A stretch of DNA of 64,000 bases from Streptomyces sp. AC555_RSS877 (GTDB lineage Bacteria > Actinomycetota > Actinomycetes > Streptomycetales > Streptomycetaceae). The notes under the pieces are model-generated. The model was not told where the DNA came from. It worked only from the letters and a program-made list of their open reading frames with translations, and ran no database searches. Both the position numbers and the translations under genes were made by a program. Below, piece after piece: positions 51,412-62,500 of this stretch. How positions within the stretch are numbered: the stretch's first letter is position 1; every line of letters begins with the position of its first letter. The stretch is taken from assembly GCF_019049245.1 (NCBI RefSeq), contig NZ_JAGMUK010000077.1, positions 17,447 through 81,446 of the forward strand, read 5' to 3'.

Positions 51412-53640
51412 TCAGCCGACGTCCGACGCGTCCAGCCGGTAGACAGTCGACTGGCTCTGGGTGGACGAGGACGTGTCCGAGTTGGAGTCGGAGCTGGAGC
51501 TGGAGTCGGTGGCGGAGGAGCTGTACTCGCTCTCCTTCACCGCCGTCCCGTTCTTCTGCACCCACTCCGTGACTTCGGAGGTGACTCCGGAGTCACCACC
51601 CGTGCCGCCGCCGCCCATCCCGCCGCCACCGAGCTGGATGTAGTGCAGCTCGCCCTTCTTCACCAGTTCCTTGAGCCTGGCGAGGGTCATCGCCTTGTCG
51701 CTGCCGGACCAGCCCCACATGGAGATGACGGGTTCGCCGCTGCTCACGATCAGCTGCGCGGCACTCTGGGAACTCGACACCGCCAGCAGCCACTTGGCGC
51801 CGTCCTGGTGCTTCTCCAGGTACGAAACGAGCTCGCTGCTCGCGCCACCCATGTCGCCGCCGCGGCCGGTGCCGCCGGTGCCTCCGGGTGGCGTACCGCC
51901 CGTCGCACCGGTACCGCCGGGAGCTTGGCCGCTCTGGCCGTCGCTCTGGCCGCCGGGCAGTTCACCGTTGCCGCCGCCGGGCGTCATCTGGCCGCCGCCG
52001 TCCTGGCTCGGCGGCTGACTGCCTGCCTGGCTGCCCGCCTGACCGCCCTGCTGCGTACCACCGTCCGGCATCTCACCGCCGCCGAAGCCGCCCCGGCCGC
52101 CGCCCGCGCCGCCGAAGCCGCTGCCCGTAGAAGGCCCAGCGGTCGGGTTGGTACCGCCGCCCATTCCGCCTCCGCCGCCCGAACCGGACGGCACCGACCA
52201 GGCGTACGCCGCAGGGCCCGCCACCGCGGCGACGATGGCCGCGACCACCGAGGCCGCCAGCAGCCGTACCCGGTTGCCGGAGCGGAAGCGGAAGACGAGC
52301 AGACCCGCGATCGCCAGCGCCATGACCACCGCGATCGTCGGCCACAGCCAGGTGTTCCAGCCGGAGGCCCGGCGCAGCAGTACGACGGACCAGAGCGCCG
52401 TGACCGCCAGCGCCGCCGGCAGCACCCACGCCCAGCGCCGGTCGGCGCGGAAGGCGCGCAGCAGCAGGACGCCGCCGCCCCCGCACAGCGCCGCGATGCC
52501 CGGAGCGAGCGCGGTCGTGTAGTACGGGTGCATGGTGCCCTCGGCCATGGCGAACGTCAGGTAGTGCAGCGTGGTCCAGCCGCCCCAGAGCACCAGCGCG
52601 GCCCGTGTCACATCCGTACGCGGCGCTCGGCCACACAGCACCAGACCGCCGGCGCAGGCGATCGCCGCGAAGGGGATCAGCCAGGAGATCTGGCCGCCGA
52701 GGGTGTCGTTGAAGAGGCGTCCGAGTCCGGCCGTACCGGAGAAGCCGCCCCCTCCGCCGCCGCCCCCGCCGTTGCCCTCGCCGCCGAAGATCCGGCCCAG
52801 GCCGTTGTAGCCCATGATCAGGTTCCAGGCGCTGCCGTCCGTCGAGCCGCCGATGTACGGCCGTTCGGACGCGGGCACCAGGGACACGGCGGCCGCCCAC
52901 CACAAGCTGGACACGGCGAGCGCCACGGCCGCCAGAACCAAGTTCACGATCTTCTTCCTCCAGCCGAGCCTCGACGCGTACACGTACACGGCGAAGACGG
53001 CCGGCAGGGCGATGTAGCCCTGCAGCATCTTGGTGTTGAAGGCGAGCCCGAAGCACACCGCGGTGCCGATCAGCGGCAGGAGCCTGTCATTGCGGACGGC
53101 CCGCAGCGCCAGCGCCGCACCGCCCACCATCAGCAGCACGAGCAGCGTGTCGGGGTTGTTGTCCCGGTTGATGGCGACCGTGATCGGCGTGAGGGCGAGC
53201 ACCAGCGCTGCGACGGCCGCCGCCGCGTGCCCGAACACCCGCCTCACGGAGGCGTGCAGGATCCAGATCGTGCCGAGCGCGGCCGCGATCACCGGCGCCA
53301 TCATCTGCCAGGTGCCGTACCCGAGGATCCGGCACGACAGGCCCATGACCATCAGCGCGAAGGGCGGCTTGTCGACGGTGATGAAGTTCCCGGCGTCCAA
53401 CGAGCCGAAGAACCAGGCCTTCCAGCTCTGCGTGCCGCTCAGCACGGCCGCGCTGTAGAAGCTGTTCAGGCCCGAGCCGGACAGGTTCCAGGCGTAGAGC
53501 ACCGCCGCCAGGATCATGATCGCGATCAGCGCGGGGAGCGACCAGCGGGGTGCCTTGTCCGGCGGCGCCGCGGGCGGGGCCGGCGGCGGCTGTTCGGGGG
53601 TCACGGTCGGGTGGGGGTGGGGATCGGTGGCTGATGTCAC
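51412..53640 (-). CDS. ArnT/PMT-like GT39 membrane glycosyltransferase
   Basis: 742 aa from GTG 53640. After a Pro-rich cytoplasmic tail come about a dozen membrane helices. The first periplasmic loop contains SFYSAAVLSG and ITVDKPPFALMVMGLS, the Asp-rich loop typical of GT39 and ArnT-type polyprenyl-phosphate-sugar transferases. Very Gly-rich linkers (GGGGGGGGG near residue 315; many GG/GQ repeats about 500-590) separate the membrane core from an extracytoplasmic domain. That domain (SSELVSYLEKHQDGAKWLLAVSSSQSAAQ) is found in the Bacillus YkcB-like group, and the protein ends in a Ser/Asp-rich tail. Probably glycosylates a surface polymer or protein; donor and acceptor unknown. Confidence 0.88.
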   Translation of the reverse strand: MTSATDPHPHPTVTPEQPPPAPPAAPPDKAPRWSLPALIAIMILAAVLYAWNLSGSGLNSFYSAAVLSGTQSWKAWFFGSLDAGNFITVDKPPFALMVMGLSCRILGYGTWQMMAPVIAAALGTIWILHASVRRVFGHAAAAVAALVLALTPITVAINRDNNPDTLLVLLMVGGAALALRAVRNDRLLPLIGTAVCFGLAFNTKMLQGYIALPAVFAVYVYASRLGWRKKIVNLVLAAVALAVSSLWWAAAVSLVPASERPYIGGSTDGSAWNLIMGYNGLGRIFGGEGNGGGGGGGGGFSGTAGLGRLFNDTLGGQISWLIPFAAIACAGGLVLCGRAPRTDVTRAALVLWGGWTTLHYLTFAMAEGTMHPYYTTALAPGIAALCGGGGVLLLRAFRADRRWAWVLPAALAVTALWSVVLLRRASGWNTWLWPTIAVVMALAIAGLLVFRFRSGNRVRLLAASVVAAIVAAVAGPAAYAWSVPSGSGGGGGMGGGTNPTAGPSTGSGFGGAGGGRGGFGGGEMPDGGTQQGGQAGSQAGSQPPSQDGGGQMTPGGGNGELPGGQSDGQSGQAPGGTGATGGTPPGGTGGTGRGGDMGGASSELVSYLEKHQDGAKWLLAVSSSQSAAQLIVSSGEPVISMWGWSGSDKAMTLARLKELVKKGELHYIQLGGGGMGGGGTGGDSGVTSEVTEWVQKNGTAVKESEYSSSATDSSSSSDSNSDTSSSTQSQSTVYRLDASDVG

Positions 53641-53782
53641 CCGGGCACGATGCCTGCGCCGGATGGGTGCGGACTGTGCCTTGCCTGGGGGGAGGCTGTG
53701 GATGGATGAGATACCGGTAAGAGTGTGCGGCTTGGTGCACCAGGTGTTCTGTCCCGGGAGGTTGTGGAGGGGGCACGCAACG

Positions 53783-53818
53783 GACAGCTCCCCCGGAGTG
53801 ATCTCCGGGGGAGCTGTC
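53783..53818. terminator. strong terminator hairpin left of the toxin island
   Basis: GACAGCTCCCCCGGAG and CTCCGGGGGAGCTGTC form a perfect 16-bp stem with loop TGAT. It lies between the 53866 gene (leftward) and the GT39 transferase start, so it ends the toxin-island transcript. Confidence 0.85.
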
Positions 53819-53865
53819 GTCTCACATGTCCCGCGAGGGCCGGCAGAGCCCCGCGTCACACCCTG

Positions 53866-54201
53866 TCACCAGGGCGGACATGGCAAGCCACTCGCTTTCC
53901 TCGGCTCCAGGAACTCCTCCCGGAACACGTCCAGGGAAGCCCTGAGCAGAGGAATGTCGATCTCCGGACGGACGTAGCTCAGCCGGGCCGAACTGTCGTC
54001 GAAGCGGAACTCCAACAGGAGCTCTTCCCGCTGGCCGTCGATCATCTCGACGACTTCCATCGACTCGTAGTCATTGTGGTCGCTCAGGATGATCGGACCA
54101 TGAACTGACGCCCTTGGACGGAGAACGATCTCATAGCCATCCCTCGAACTGGACTCGACCGCCGCGCGTGCTCCATCGGGCGCCACGGCCTGTTGCGCCA
54201 T
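53866..54201 (-). CDS. small hypothetical protein, possible immunity protein
   Basis: 111 aa from ATG 54201 (MAQQAVAPDGARAAVESS); an earlier start at 54225 is possible. Acidic and strand-rich: EIVLRPRASVHGPIILSD, EVVEMIDGQREELLLEFRFDDSSARLSYVRPEIDIPLL. No motif recognised. It lies in the polymorphic toxin island at the leftward end of the toxin/immunity genes, between two strong terminators. Accumulation of small acidic immunity genes there makes that role plausible but unproven. Confidence 0.55.
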   Translation of the reverse strand: MAQQAVAPDGARAAVESSSRDGYEIVLRPRASVHGPIILSDHNDYESMEVVEMIDGQREELLLEFRFDDSSARLSYVRPEIDIPLLRASLDVFREEFLEPRKASGLPCPPW

Positions 54202-54258
54202 CCATGATCTTGAGCTCCTCCCCACCGAATACAGAACGCGCCTGTCGAGGCGCCTACG

Positions 54259-54296
54259 CCCGGGGGCCCACCAGATGCTGCTGGTGGGCCCCCGGG
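54259..54296. terminator. terminator hairpin after the orphan immunity gene
   Basis: CCCGGGGGCCCACCAG and CTGGTGGGCCCCCGGG form a perfect 16-bp stem with loop ATGCTG, directly downstream of the 54325 gene in its reading direction. Confidence 0.85.
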
Positions 54297-54324
54297 TGCA
54301 TGAAACGGGACAGGCTGGAGCGGA

Positions 54325-54744
54325 TCAGTCGACTTCGTCGCTGCGAGCACGCACGAGAGTCTCGGTGGCCTCGCGCAGAGCCGCCTTCAGCCTCTCTCGC
54401 TCGTCCCGCACTTGATCCACCTTGCGGCCCGAGGCATGGTAGGCCGTCTCGAACTCGACCCATGCCTCGTAGGCGAGGCGCAGGGCCTCGGACCCGGCGT
54501 GGCCGATCTCGAACTTCCGCCGCAAGGTCAACGGCGGCTCATGGCGGCCCATCCACAGCTCCAGCCGTGCATGAGCGGCCATGTACTCCGCTGCGACCAG
54601 TACCACGTCGTTGCCGACGATGTTGCTGCCGATCACCTGAACCCCGAGGTTGAGGTCTGGCGACGCGGTCGGTGTACTCAGGAGCTCGGGCGCCTCCCAG
54701 CTGCGAGGCTGGTCCTTGATCCATTCCCAGCCGTCCGATGCCAC
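54325..54744 (-). CDS. hypothetical protein, candidate immunity protein of the orphan toxin cassette
   Basis: 139 aa. GTG 54744 overlaps the stop of the HINT/toxin gene (TAGTG), so translation is coupled to it, as is common for toxin and immunity pairs. The protein is mostly helical: VGNDVVLVAAEYMAAHARLELWMG, ALRLAYEAWVEFETAYHASG and a charged coiled-coil-like end (DQVRDERERLKAALREATETL). No known immunity family is recognised. A perfect terminator hairpin follows. Confidence 0.6.
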   Translation of the reverse strand: MASDGWEWIKDQPRSWEAPELLSTPTASPDLNLGVQVIGSNIVGNDVVLVAAEYMAAHARLELWMGRHEPPLTLRRKFEIGHAGSEALRLAYEAWVEFETAYHASGRKVDQVRDERERLKAALREATETLVRARSDEVD

Positions 54745-55697
54745 TAGCGGAGCCTCCTCTGTGGGTAACTCGAGTTCAGCAACCTGCCTGCGATGTTGTC
54801 CGAACTCTCATCCGGAATACTTACCCCCCCGGCTCTGAGGATCATCGCGCAGTACGTGACGCAGTTCCTCCGCTGGTTGTCGTGCGGGCCGAAGTTATGG
54901 TCCTCCGTGGCTTCCTGTGCCAGGCGCGCATTCCTGGCGTTCGCCAACGGAACCCGGATCACGATGGTTCCGGGGGCATGCTGGGCAGTCCGTACTCGGC
55001 CGATGGAGTCCTCGCCCTCACGCGAGCCTGCCTCGGTGTGCAACGTCCTGCCGCCGTGCGTCACGGCGATGGAGGCGTGGCCTTTCCGGTCGTCGAAGAA
55101 GACGTCCGCGTAGCCCGCGTCACCACAGTTGTGGGCGAGAACCGGTGTCGCCCCCGCCGGCACGTAGTACGTGTGGACGTCCGTGACGGTCAGGTTGTGG
55201 ACCGTCGCCTTCTTCGCCGTCCGCGCCTCGACCGCGCTGATCTGGATCCAGGTGCCCGAGGACGTCTGGAGCCACTGGCCCGGCTTCAGTTCACCGGCGT
55301 CGACCCATTCCCGCAGGGACGGCACCCAGCAGGGGTGGCCGGCCGTCGCGGTGACCGTCGTGGTGGTCTTGGACCGGCTGTCCGACGGGCCGTCAAGGAT
55401 CGTCAGCGTGATCCGCACCAGGTCCTTGCTGCCCTTGCCCACGATGGTCGCCGTGGCCGTCTCCAGCCCGCAGCACCAGGTGCCCACGCTGAGCGACCTG
55501 TCGGGCGCGGTTGCCGACGAGAACTCCACGCTGTATCGGGAAAAGTCCCAGCGGCGCCTGCCGAGGTCGCTGGAAGAGTGGAAGACGACCTCGTACAACA
55601 CGACCCGTCGATTCCGCGTCGTCACGGCCACCGGTATTGAGGCCGGACACGTCAGGGCTACGCCATCACCACTGAAGAACCCGAAGCTCCCGGCCAA
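54744..55697 (-). pseudogene. orphan polymorphic-toxin tip: half HINT domain + papain-like toxin domain
   Basis: Residues about 79-190 (ATATIVGKGSKDLVRITL ... GHPCWVPSLREWVDAG ... VLAHNC) are nearly identical to the C-terminal half of the HINT domain of the big RHS protein at 56536. The HINT start with its nucleophile is missing and the preceding 78 residues are unrelated. After HNC comes a separate toxin domain of 127 aa, with His in DDRKGHASIAVTHGG and Cys in RRNCVTYCAMIL. A His-then-Asn-Cys order resembles permuted NlpC/P60 (LRAT-like) papain folds. This looks like a stored toxin cassette that could replace the RHS tip by recombination through the shared HINT DNA. It has no obvious export signal of its own. 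Confidence 0.7.
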
Positions 55698-56005
55698 CTG
55701 GCTGTTGACCGGGAGCTTCGCTCACGTACGGGCGGAGATCTTTCGTCCCGCCGCTATTTGGTCAGTCGCTGCGCTCAGCGTCCCAACGCGTCATGGTTCA
55801 TTCAATGATGCACATGGTCGCTGAGGAGAAGGGATCCCCCGTAGTTGGTCCTTCAGGGACCCACCTCAAGGTCTCAGAGAAGCAATGTTTATCTCGGTCA
55901 CATGGTTGGGTCGTGGACCTGGTACATGTGGCGTAATGAGGCAATGGGCGTTCTGCCCCACCCGTTCCTCTGGACCGCCGCCGTCTCTCGACGGCGGATG
56001 GTTCA
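55698..56005. other. spacer between orphan cassette and SUKH gene
   Basis: 308 bp, less GC-rich than average. A 119-codon open frame on the minus strand (55798-56157) is Arg/Ser/Pro-rich and overlaps the SUKH gene; I regard it as chance. Nothing else is recognisable. Confidence 0.5.
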
Positions 56006-56509
56006 TCATTCCGGAGCAAGAGACCCGAGCTCGATTTCCTCAAATACCCGAGACCACCAGGAATCCTCATCCTCGAAGACCTCAGGGTCTGCATCGCCGG
56101 CCTCGGTAACAACCTGCTCCACCAAGGCGTCATAGGAGTCATCCTCCTCTTGAACACCAGAGAAGATGAATCCTTCCCAGATCTCCAGCATCCGCTGAAA
56201 GGTGTACAGCGATGAATTCACCCTTGTGAAATCGCCCTCCGTACCCTCATACCCCTTCTTGATCCAGACCGACCCATCAGCCACCGAGAGCCAGTAACTG
56301 TTGACTCCGTCTTCGAAGTCACCGAGGAACACCGCAGGCCCCACCCTGGGGAACTCCTGGAGGTGCAGTTCGCGGCGCGCATTGCGCACGAACATCCGAT
56401 TCGAGTCATTCGGCAAACCGCGTTCGGCCAGCAGTTCTGCGTCGGCACTCCTCAACCCCGCAGACCGCAAAGCCACTTGCTCGAAGGGAAGCCATCGAAT
56501 TGCACTCAC
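56006..56509 (-). CDS. SUKH-superfamily immunity protein (SUKH-4-like)
   Basis: 167 aa from GTG 56509 with GGAGG six bases upstream. The order of features fits SUKH-4: short N-terminal helix, Gly-Leu-Pro turn (AERGLPND), PAVFLGDFEDGVNSYWLSVADGSVWI and VNSSLYTFQRMLEIWEGF. It is strongly acidic at the C-terminus (EEDDSYD, EVFEDEDSW). The gene begins 26 bp after the RHS-deaminase toxin gene on the same strand, the place of the cognate immunity gene, so it should neutralise that toxin in the cytoplasm. Confidence 0.8.
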   Translation of the reverse strand: MSAIRWLPFEQVALRSAGLRSADAELLAERGLPNDSNRMFVRNARRELHLQEFPRVGPAVFLGDFEDGVNSYWLSVADGSVWIKKGYEGTEGDFTRVNSSLYTFQRMLEIWEGFIFSGVQEEDDSYDALVEQVVTEAGDADPEVFEDEDSWWSRVFEEIELGSLAPE

Positions 56510-56535
56510 ACCGTACCTCCAGGAGCACCGAGAAC

Positions 56536-59500
56536 CTACAACCGCCCTTGCCGGATAGCAGTCAGACCGCGCCTGAGTGCGTTCATGCCGTCTCTTCTGC
56601 CTTTCCGATCAGGGCCATACTTGTAGCTATATGTTACCGGCACCCCTCCAGGGGTGTTCCTCCCAAGCCAGGCTGAACAGTTCTGGTAGTCGGAACCGCA
56701 CGGCTCCAGCTCGGTGTAAATTCCCTTCAGACTGCTGGAGTCAAGCCCCAGCGAAGCCCAGGCTTCCACGGCCAAACGTTCCGAATGACGCCCGGAGCTA
56801 CGCCTCACGATGTGCCTTGTGGCTCCGTTGGCATCCTCGTAGGCCACTACTGCGACGTTTCTCCCGCCGGTAGTCCACCCGTTGTCCTTGCGAGCTTGGA
56901 TGGCGACCTGGCTGAGGTTGTCACCACCGTAAGGAACTTGTGTCGCACCACAGTTGTGGACGAGAACCGGCGCCTCACCGGCGAGTACGTAGTACGTGTG
57001 CGCGTCGGTGACGGTCAGGTTGTGGACCGTCGCCTTCGCCGTCCACGCCTTGACCGCGCTGATCTGGATCCAGGTGCCCGACGACATCTGGACCCACTGG
57101 CCGGGCTCGAGCTTGCCCGCGTCGACCCATTCCCGCAGGGACGGCACCCAGAAGGGGTGGCCGGCCGTGGCGGTGACGGTCGTGGTCTCGGCCTTGGCGG
57201 AGGAGCCGTCGTGGATCTTCAGTGTGATCCGGACGAGGTCCTTGCTGCCCTTGCCGATGATGGTCGCCGTGGCCGTCTGGACGGAGGTCTTCCCCGTCCT
57301 CGGGTCGGTGGCGAGGACCTTGTCGCCGGCCTTGACCTTCTCGATCGGCTTGGTCGAGCCGTCGGCCATCAGCACCCGGGTGCCGGGCTTGAAGCTGTTG
57401 GACTCGCAGGCCGCTGACTGGACCTCTTCCTTGACGGTCTCCTTGACCTCCTTCGCGACCTTCTTCACCGCCCGCTTCACCTGCGACGGTTTCGGACGGG
57501 GCTTCGGCTGGGAACGCGGCTTGGCGCGCGGCTTGGGACGGGCCGCTGCCTTGCGGGCCGCCGCACGCTTGGCCGCCGCCTTCCTGGCCGCCGCTCGCGC
57601 CGCACGGGCACGGGCCTGGGCTGCCGCCCTACGCGCCGCCGCGCGCTTGGCCGCCGCTCGTGCCGCCGCCCGCTTGGCGGCCGCTCGTTTGGCCGCAGCG
57701 GCCTTGCGGGCCGCCTCTCGGCGGGCCTTCGCCGCCGCGCGCTTCGCGGCCTCGAGGGCCCGCTTGCGGGCCAGTGCCGCGGCACGACGGGCCGCCGCCT
57801 GGGCCGCCTTGCGGGCCGCGATGATCGCCGCCCGGCGGGCCGCCGCGCGGATCGCCGCCTGGATGGCGATGCGGGCCGCGATCCCGATCAGGATCGGGAA
57901 GAACTCGCCCGACGGGTCGGAGAAGGTGGCCGGTGCGTTGTTGCTGTAGGCGTAGGGGTTCATCGTGGCCGGCTGGCCGTAGTCGACCATCGGGTCGACC
58001 TGGATGAACCGTCCCGTCACCGGGTCGTAGTCACGGGCGCCCAGGCGGGTCAGACCCGTGTCCTGGTCGACCGTCCCGCCGACGAAGCCGCGCTCTCCGG
58101 GCCAGGTGGAGGGCTGTTGGCCCCGCGCCTCACCGAACGGCATCGACTTGCGCCGCGTGACGCGCATCGCCGGGTCCACCATGTCCACGACCGTGTGGGA
58201 CGTGCCGTGGTGGTCGGCGAGCATCATCTGACGGACCCCGCCGGTCGCGCGGACCATCGTGGAACCGTCCGGCAGAGGGTAGAAGCGTTCCGCCTTCGCG
58301 CTGGTGTTGGCCGCGTTGACGGTCAGTTCCGCGTCGGCGAGGTAGAGCGTGCGACTGCCGTCCGCGCCGGTGCGGATCAGGCGTGCGCCGTCCGCGCCGT
58401 AGAGGTACGACGTGGTCTTCGTGCCGCCGCCCTCGACGGGCTGGGTCACCTTGCGGAGCTGGCCCTCGATGTCGTACTCGAGGGTCTGGTTGGTGCCGCC
58501 GTGCTGGCGTCCGGTGGTGTTGCCGGCCTTGTCGTAGGCGAAGGTGTTGAGGCGTTCACCCTGCGGGCCGACCGACTTGATCTCGGCCAGCGCGTTCGGG
58601 CCGCCCACGCCCTCCTTTCCGTACAGGTAGGAGCGGGTGACGTCCTTGGCGGTGTCGCCCGCCGGGTCGTGCTCGACGAGGGTCTTACGGTTGCCCGCCG
58701 TGTCGTACGCGTACGAGTTCCAGTAGGCGTCCGGGCCGCCGACGGTGTCCTTGGACGGGGCCGCCGTGCAGTCATCCGTCTTCGCCGTCCAGGCCGAGGA
58801 CATCTGTCGCAGCTGGTCGTAGACGAAGCACTGCGTGTCCGTCCCGCCCGCTCCGGGCGCCGCGCTGCCGGGCACGTCGGTGATCTTGGTGACGTTGCCG
58901 GCCTCGTCGTACCCGTACCGCGTCTCGCTGATGCGGCCTGGGGCGACCGAGCGGTCGAAGGTGGCCGTCTGCAGGCGACGGGTGAACTCGTCGTAGACGT
59001 AGGTGCCATACACCTTTTTGCCGGCCGGTCCCGCGTCGGTGCGCAGGATCTCGCCGAACGCCGAGTACTCGACGTCCGCGAGGTACGTGGACGCGCCGCC
59101 GATGGCGATCGGCAGGTCGTCCGTGTTGTAGCGGAAGACGACCCGCTCGGTGACCAGACCGCCCACACCTGGCACGGAGACCCAGGCGAGGTTGCCGGTC
59201 GGCGTGTAGGAGTACTCGTACTCGTACGTGCCGGCCACGCCGGTCTCCTCGGCGGGGATCACCGTCTGGGACTTCTTCACCCGGTAGGCGTTGTCGTAGT
59301 CGGTGACCTCCTCCCGGTACTCACGGCCGCCCTCGTAGCGGATCTGCGCGGTCGGCAGACCCTTGTAGAGGGAGTCGTAGGTCCACTCCAGGCGCTTGGG
59401 GCCGGTCTCGCTCCCCTCGCGCAGGGTGGTCAGGCGTCCGCCGACGTCGTACGTGGTGAACAGGGACCGGCCCAGTGGGTCGATGGTCTCCACCACGTTG

Positions 59501-62500
59501 TCGGAGCTGTCGTACCGCATCTCGGTACGGCCGCCGTCGGGGTCGGTCGAGGCCGTCTGGCGGCCCCGCTTGTCGTACTCGAAGGAGGTGACGGCGCCGC
59601 CGGGGGCGGTCACCTTGCGGAGGTTGTCGAGGTCGTCGTACTCGTAGACGGTGTCCCGCCACTTGGTGCGCTCCGCGTTGGTGTACTCGCGGAGCCGCTC
59701 CGGGCGGCCCTCGGCGTCCTCGAAGGTCGCCGTGACCGTGTCGCCCTTGGGCGGGATCGTCGTGGAGACGTCCCCGTCACGCTCGGTCGTCGTGCGGAGC
59801 TTCTCCGTGCCGCGGTAGTACGTGATCTCCGCGGTGGGCTGGCCCATGCCGTCGAAGGTGATGCGGTTCTGGGACGGGACGTCGTTGTCCCCGACCAGGA
59901 GAAGCTTCGCCTCGGGCTCGGCGACGTTGTAGTAGCCGTCGTTCTCCTTCCACACCCGCCCGGCGCTGTCGTAGAAGGTGTCGTTGACGATCCGGCCCGC
60001 GCCGACCGCCTCGTCCTGCGTCTGCCGCTCGCGCAGCAGGCCGTCGAGGATCTCGTACGACACGGCGTACTGGCCGTTGTCCTTCAGGGTGCGCGAGGTG
60101 ACGATGGTCGGACCGTCGCGGCGGACGGTGTAGTCGTACGTGGCCGTGGGCGTCTGGGTCGCCGGATCGCGGTCGATCTCCCAGACCTTCAGGAGCCGGC
60201 CCAGCGGGTCGTACTCCATCGTGGCCTTCTTGCCGTTGGCGTCCTCCTCGGTCAGCGGCAGGCCGCGGACGTCGTCGAACACCGTGGTCTCCGTGTGGCC
60301 GAGCGGGTCGTGCGAGACCTGCTTGGTCGGCCGCGCGACGGTGACCGGCGTGTACTCCATCCACGTCTTGCGGTTCTCCGCGTCCCAGGTCGCGGTCTCG
60401 CGGCCGTGGATGTCGTACGCGGTCTTGTCGATGGTGACGTAGCCGTCGCCGGTGCCGTTCAGCTCCTGCACCTCGGTGGGCAGCCCCTTGGTGGGGGCCG
60501 CGCCGAAGGCCAGGTTGTCGTAGAGCGTGCGGGTGTCCTCGACTACCTCGCCGCCGGTGGTGCCGCAGGCGCCGAGCGTCGTCTTCTCGCGGGACTCCGA
60601 CTCGATCAGGTACGCCGTGGTGTTGCGGGCGTAGCCGACCGTGGAGCAGCGGACCTTGCCGCCGGGTGTCTTCTCCTCGACCTGGTACGGCAGGCCGTAG
60701 CTGTCGTACTTGGTGGTCTCGGTGGAGGTGCGCCAGGTGTCGCCCTTGACTCGCTCGCGGGTGCGGACGGTCTCGGGGCGGGTCATCCACGCCTCCAGCG
60801 GCGTGGTTCCGGCACGGGTCCGGGTGGCCGTCTTCACCGCCCAGGGGGTGGTGACGGTCGCGGAGTCGATGGCTCCGCCGTCGGACTCGTAGGTGATCTG
60901 CTCAAGGAGTTGCCCCTGGTACTGGGGCAGGTCGTCGTGGTTCGTGCCGTCGCTGGTGGCGACGGACGAGCTACGGGTGCCGGAGGGCATCTTGTCGCCG
61001 TGCAGGCCGCGGAAGTAGCGGTGCTCGGTGAGCTGCTTGACGTCGTCGCCGGCGCCCTGCCGGGTGCGGACGCGCTGGTAGCCGCGGTACTGCGACCAGG
61101 TGCGGTGCTTGTTCTCGGTGAACTCGCTGTCGTCGTAGGCCCATCCGGCGCCGTCGAGGAACTGGTAGCTGGTCACCTTGACGACGCTGTCGGTGATGAC
61201 CAGGTCCTGTTCGCGGACCTCGGTGGCGACGTACTTGTGGAACCAGTCCTTCACCGGTGCGAGGGCACCCTTGGGCGTCCAGTACTGCGGGAAGCAGCGC
61301 ATGGTGTTGGTCTCGGGGGACGCCGGCATCCGCTTCGGCTCCAGGGCCTGGCAGTCACGCGGCGAGTAGGTCACGCCGATACGGCCGCCGGTCTCGGTGT
61401 CGATGGCGTGGATCCGGTAGCGGGAGAAGGGCGGCAGGCCCTCCACCTTGTCGACGCGGTTGTCCATCTGGAGGCCGGCGAAGGTGACCTTCGGCATCTC
61501 CGCGGTGGCGCCGGCACCGTGGCCGGTACGGGTGATCGACTCCAGCCACAGGGCCGGGGAGGTGCCGTCACCGGTGGGCGGGTATGTCTGCTCCAGAGTC
61601 CAGGAGTCGACAGGCTTCAGCGCGGTGCCGGACAGCACACTGGTGCTGATCTTCGTCAGACGCTTGGTCGACCAGAACGTCGGCGAGTACTTGTCGGTGC
61701 ACTTGGCCCCCGACGCGCACTCCTGGTCCAGCGGGGTGTCCGGCCAGCGCTTGGCGTTGGCGGTGGTCCGCTTGGACTCCGCGCAGTCGAACGCGGCGTC
61801 GGCGATGCACCGTTCGGCCAGCGTGAACGCGACCCGGCCGGCCGGCTGGACGCCGAACAGCTTGTCGGAACGCAGGCCGTAGTCGATGCGCGAGAGCTGC
61901 GCGTTGCGGTCGTAGGACGCCTGCTGGTCGGCCTTCATGTTCTGGCCGTAGAAGTTGGCCCACTTGGTCCACCACAGGGTCATGGCGTCACCCAGCGGGT
62001 CGACGACGTAGTCCAGGTTCCAGCGGTAGACCTGCTTGCAGTCTGAGTCCATGAACGCGGTGGCGTGGCACGGCTCGTCCGGGTGGTTGCCGAACACCGG
62101 CACCGTGAGGGCCGAGTTGGTGACCGTGCCGTCCGGGGCGCCCGGCAGCTTGTTCAGGCCGAAGTGGTACTGGGTGCCGTCGGTGGTGGTCAGGACCCAG
62201 TACTCACCGTCCTTCGAGCCGTTGGCGGCGCCGCTCTTGCGCTGCAGGCGGGAGCCGTCGTCGTCGGCGGGACGCCACTCGTCGGTGCCGTCCTTCTTGA
62301 CGAGTTCGGTGGTGTTGCCGCCCAGCGACATCACCACGTGGTCCGAGCCCCAGCACAGGTCTCCGCTGTCGCCGGTGTTGTTCGGCTTCAGCTCCTTGCC
62401 GGCGTCGTCCTTGATGGCCGCCTTGTCGTCCGAGCAGGAGCGGTAGCGCCGCTCGATGAAGCCCGGCTCGTAGTCCCAGCCCTCGGCGATCCACGAGGAC

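Noticed and set aside
51950-52140. Collagen-like or silk-like gene from Gly-rich runs
   Set aside because: The Gly/Gln-rich runs are linkers inside the single GT39 transferase frame, flanked by membrane helices and a known C-terminal domain.
55798-56157. 119-codon minus-strand frame beside the SUKH gene
   Set aside because: Overlaps the SUKH gene, has no ribosome-binding site of note and an Arg/Ser/Pro composition typical of chance frames.
58117-62046. 1309-codon plus-strand frame inside the RHS gene
   Set aside because: Antisense shadow of the RHS gene: composition is Val/Gly/Arg/Leu-rich without domains, while the minus strand shows clear YD repeats.
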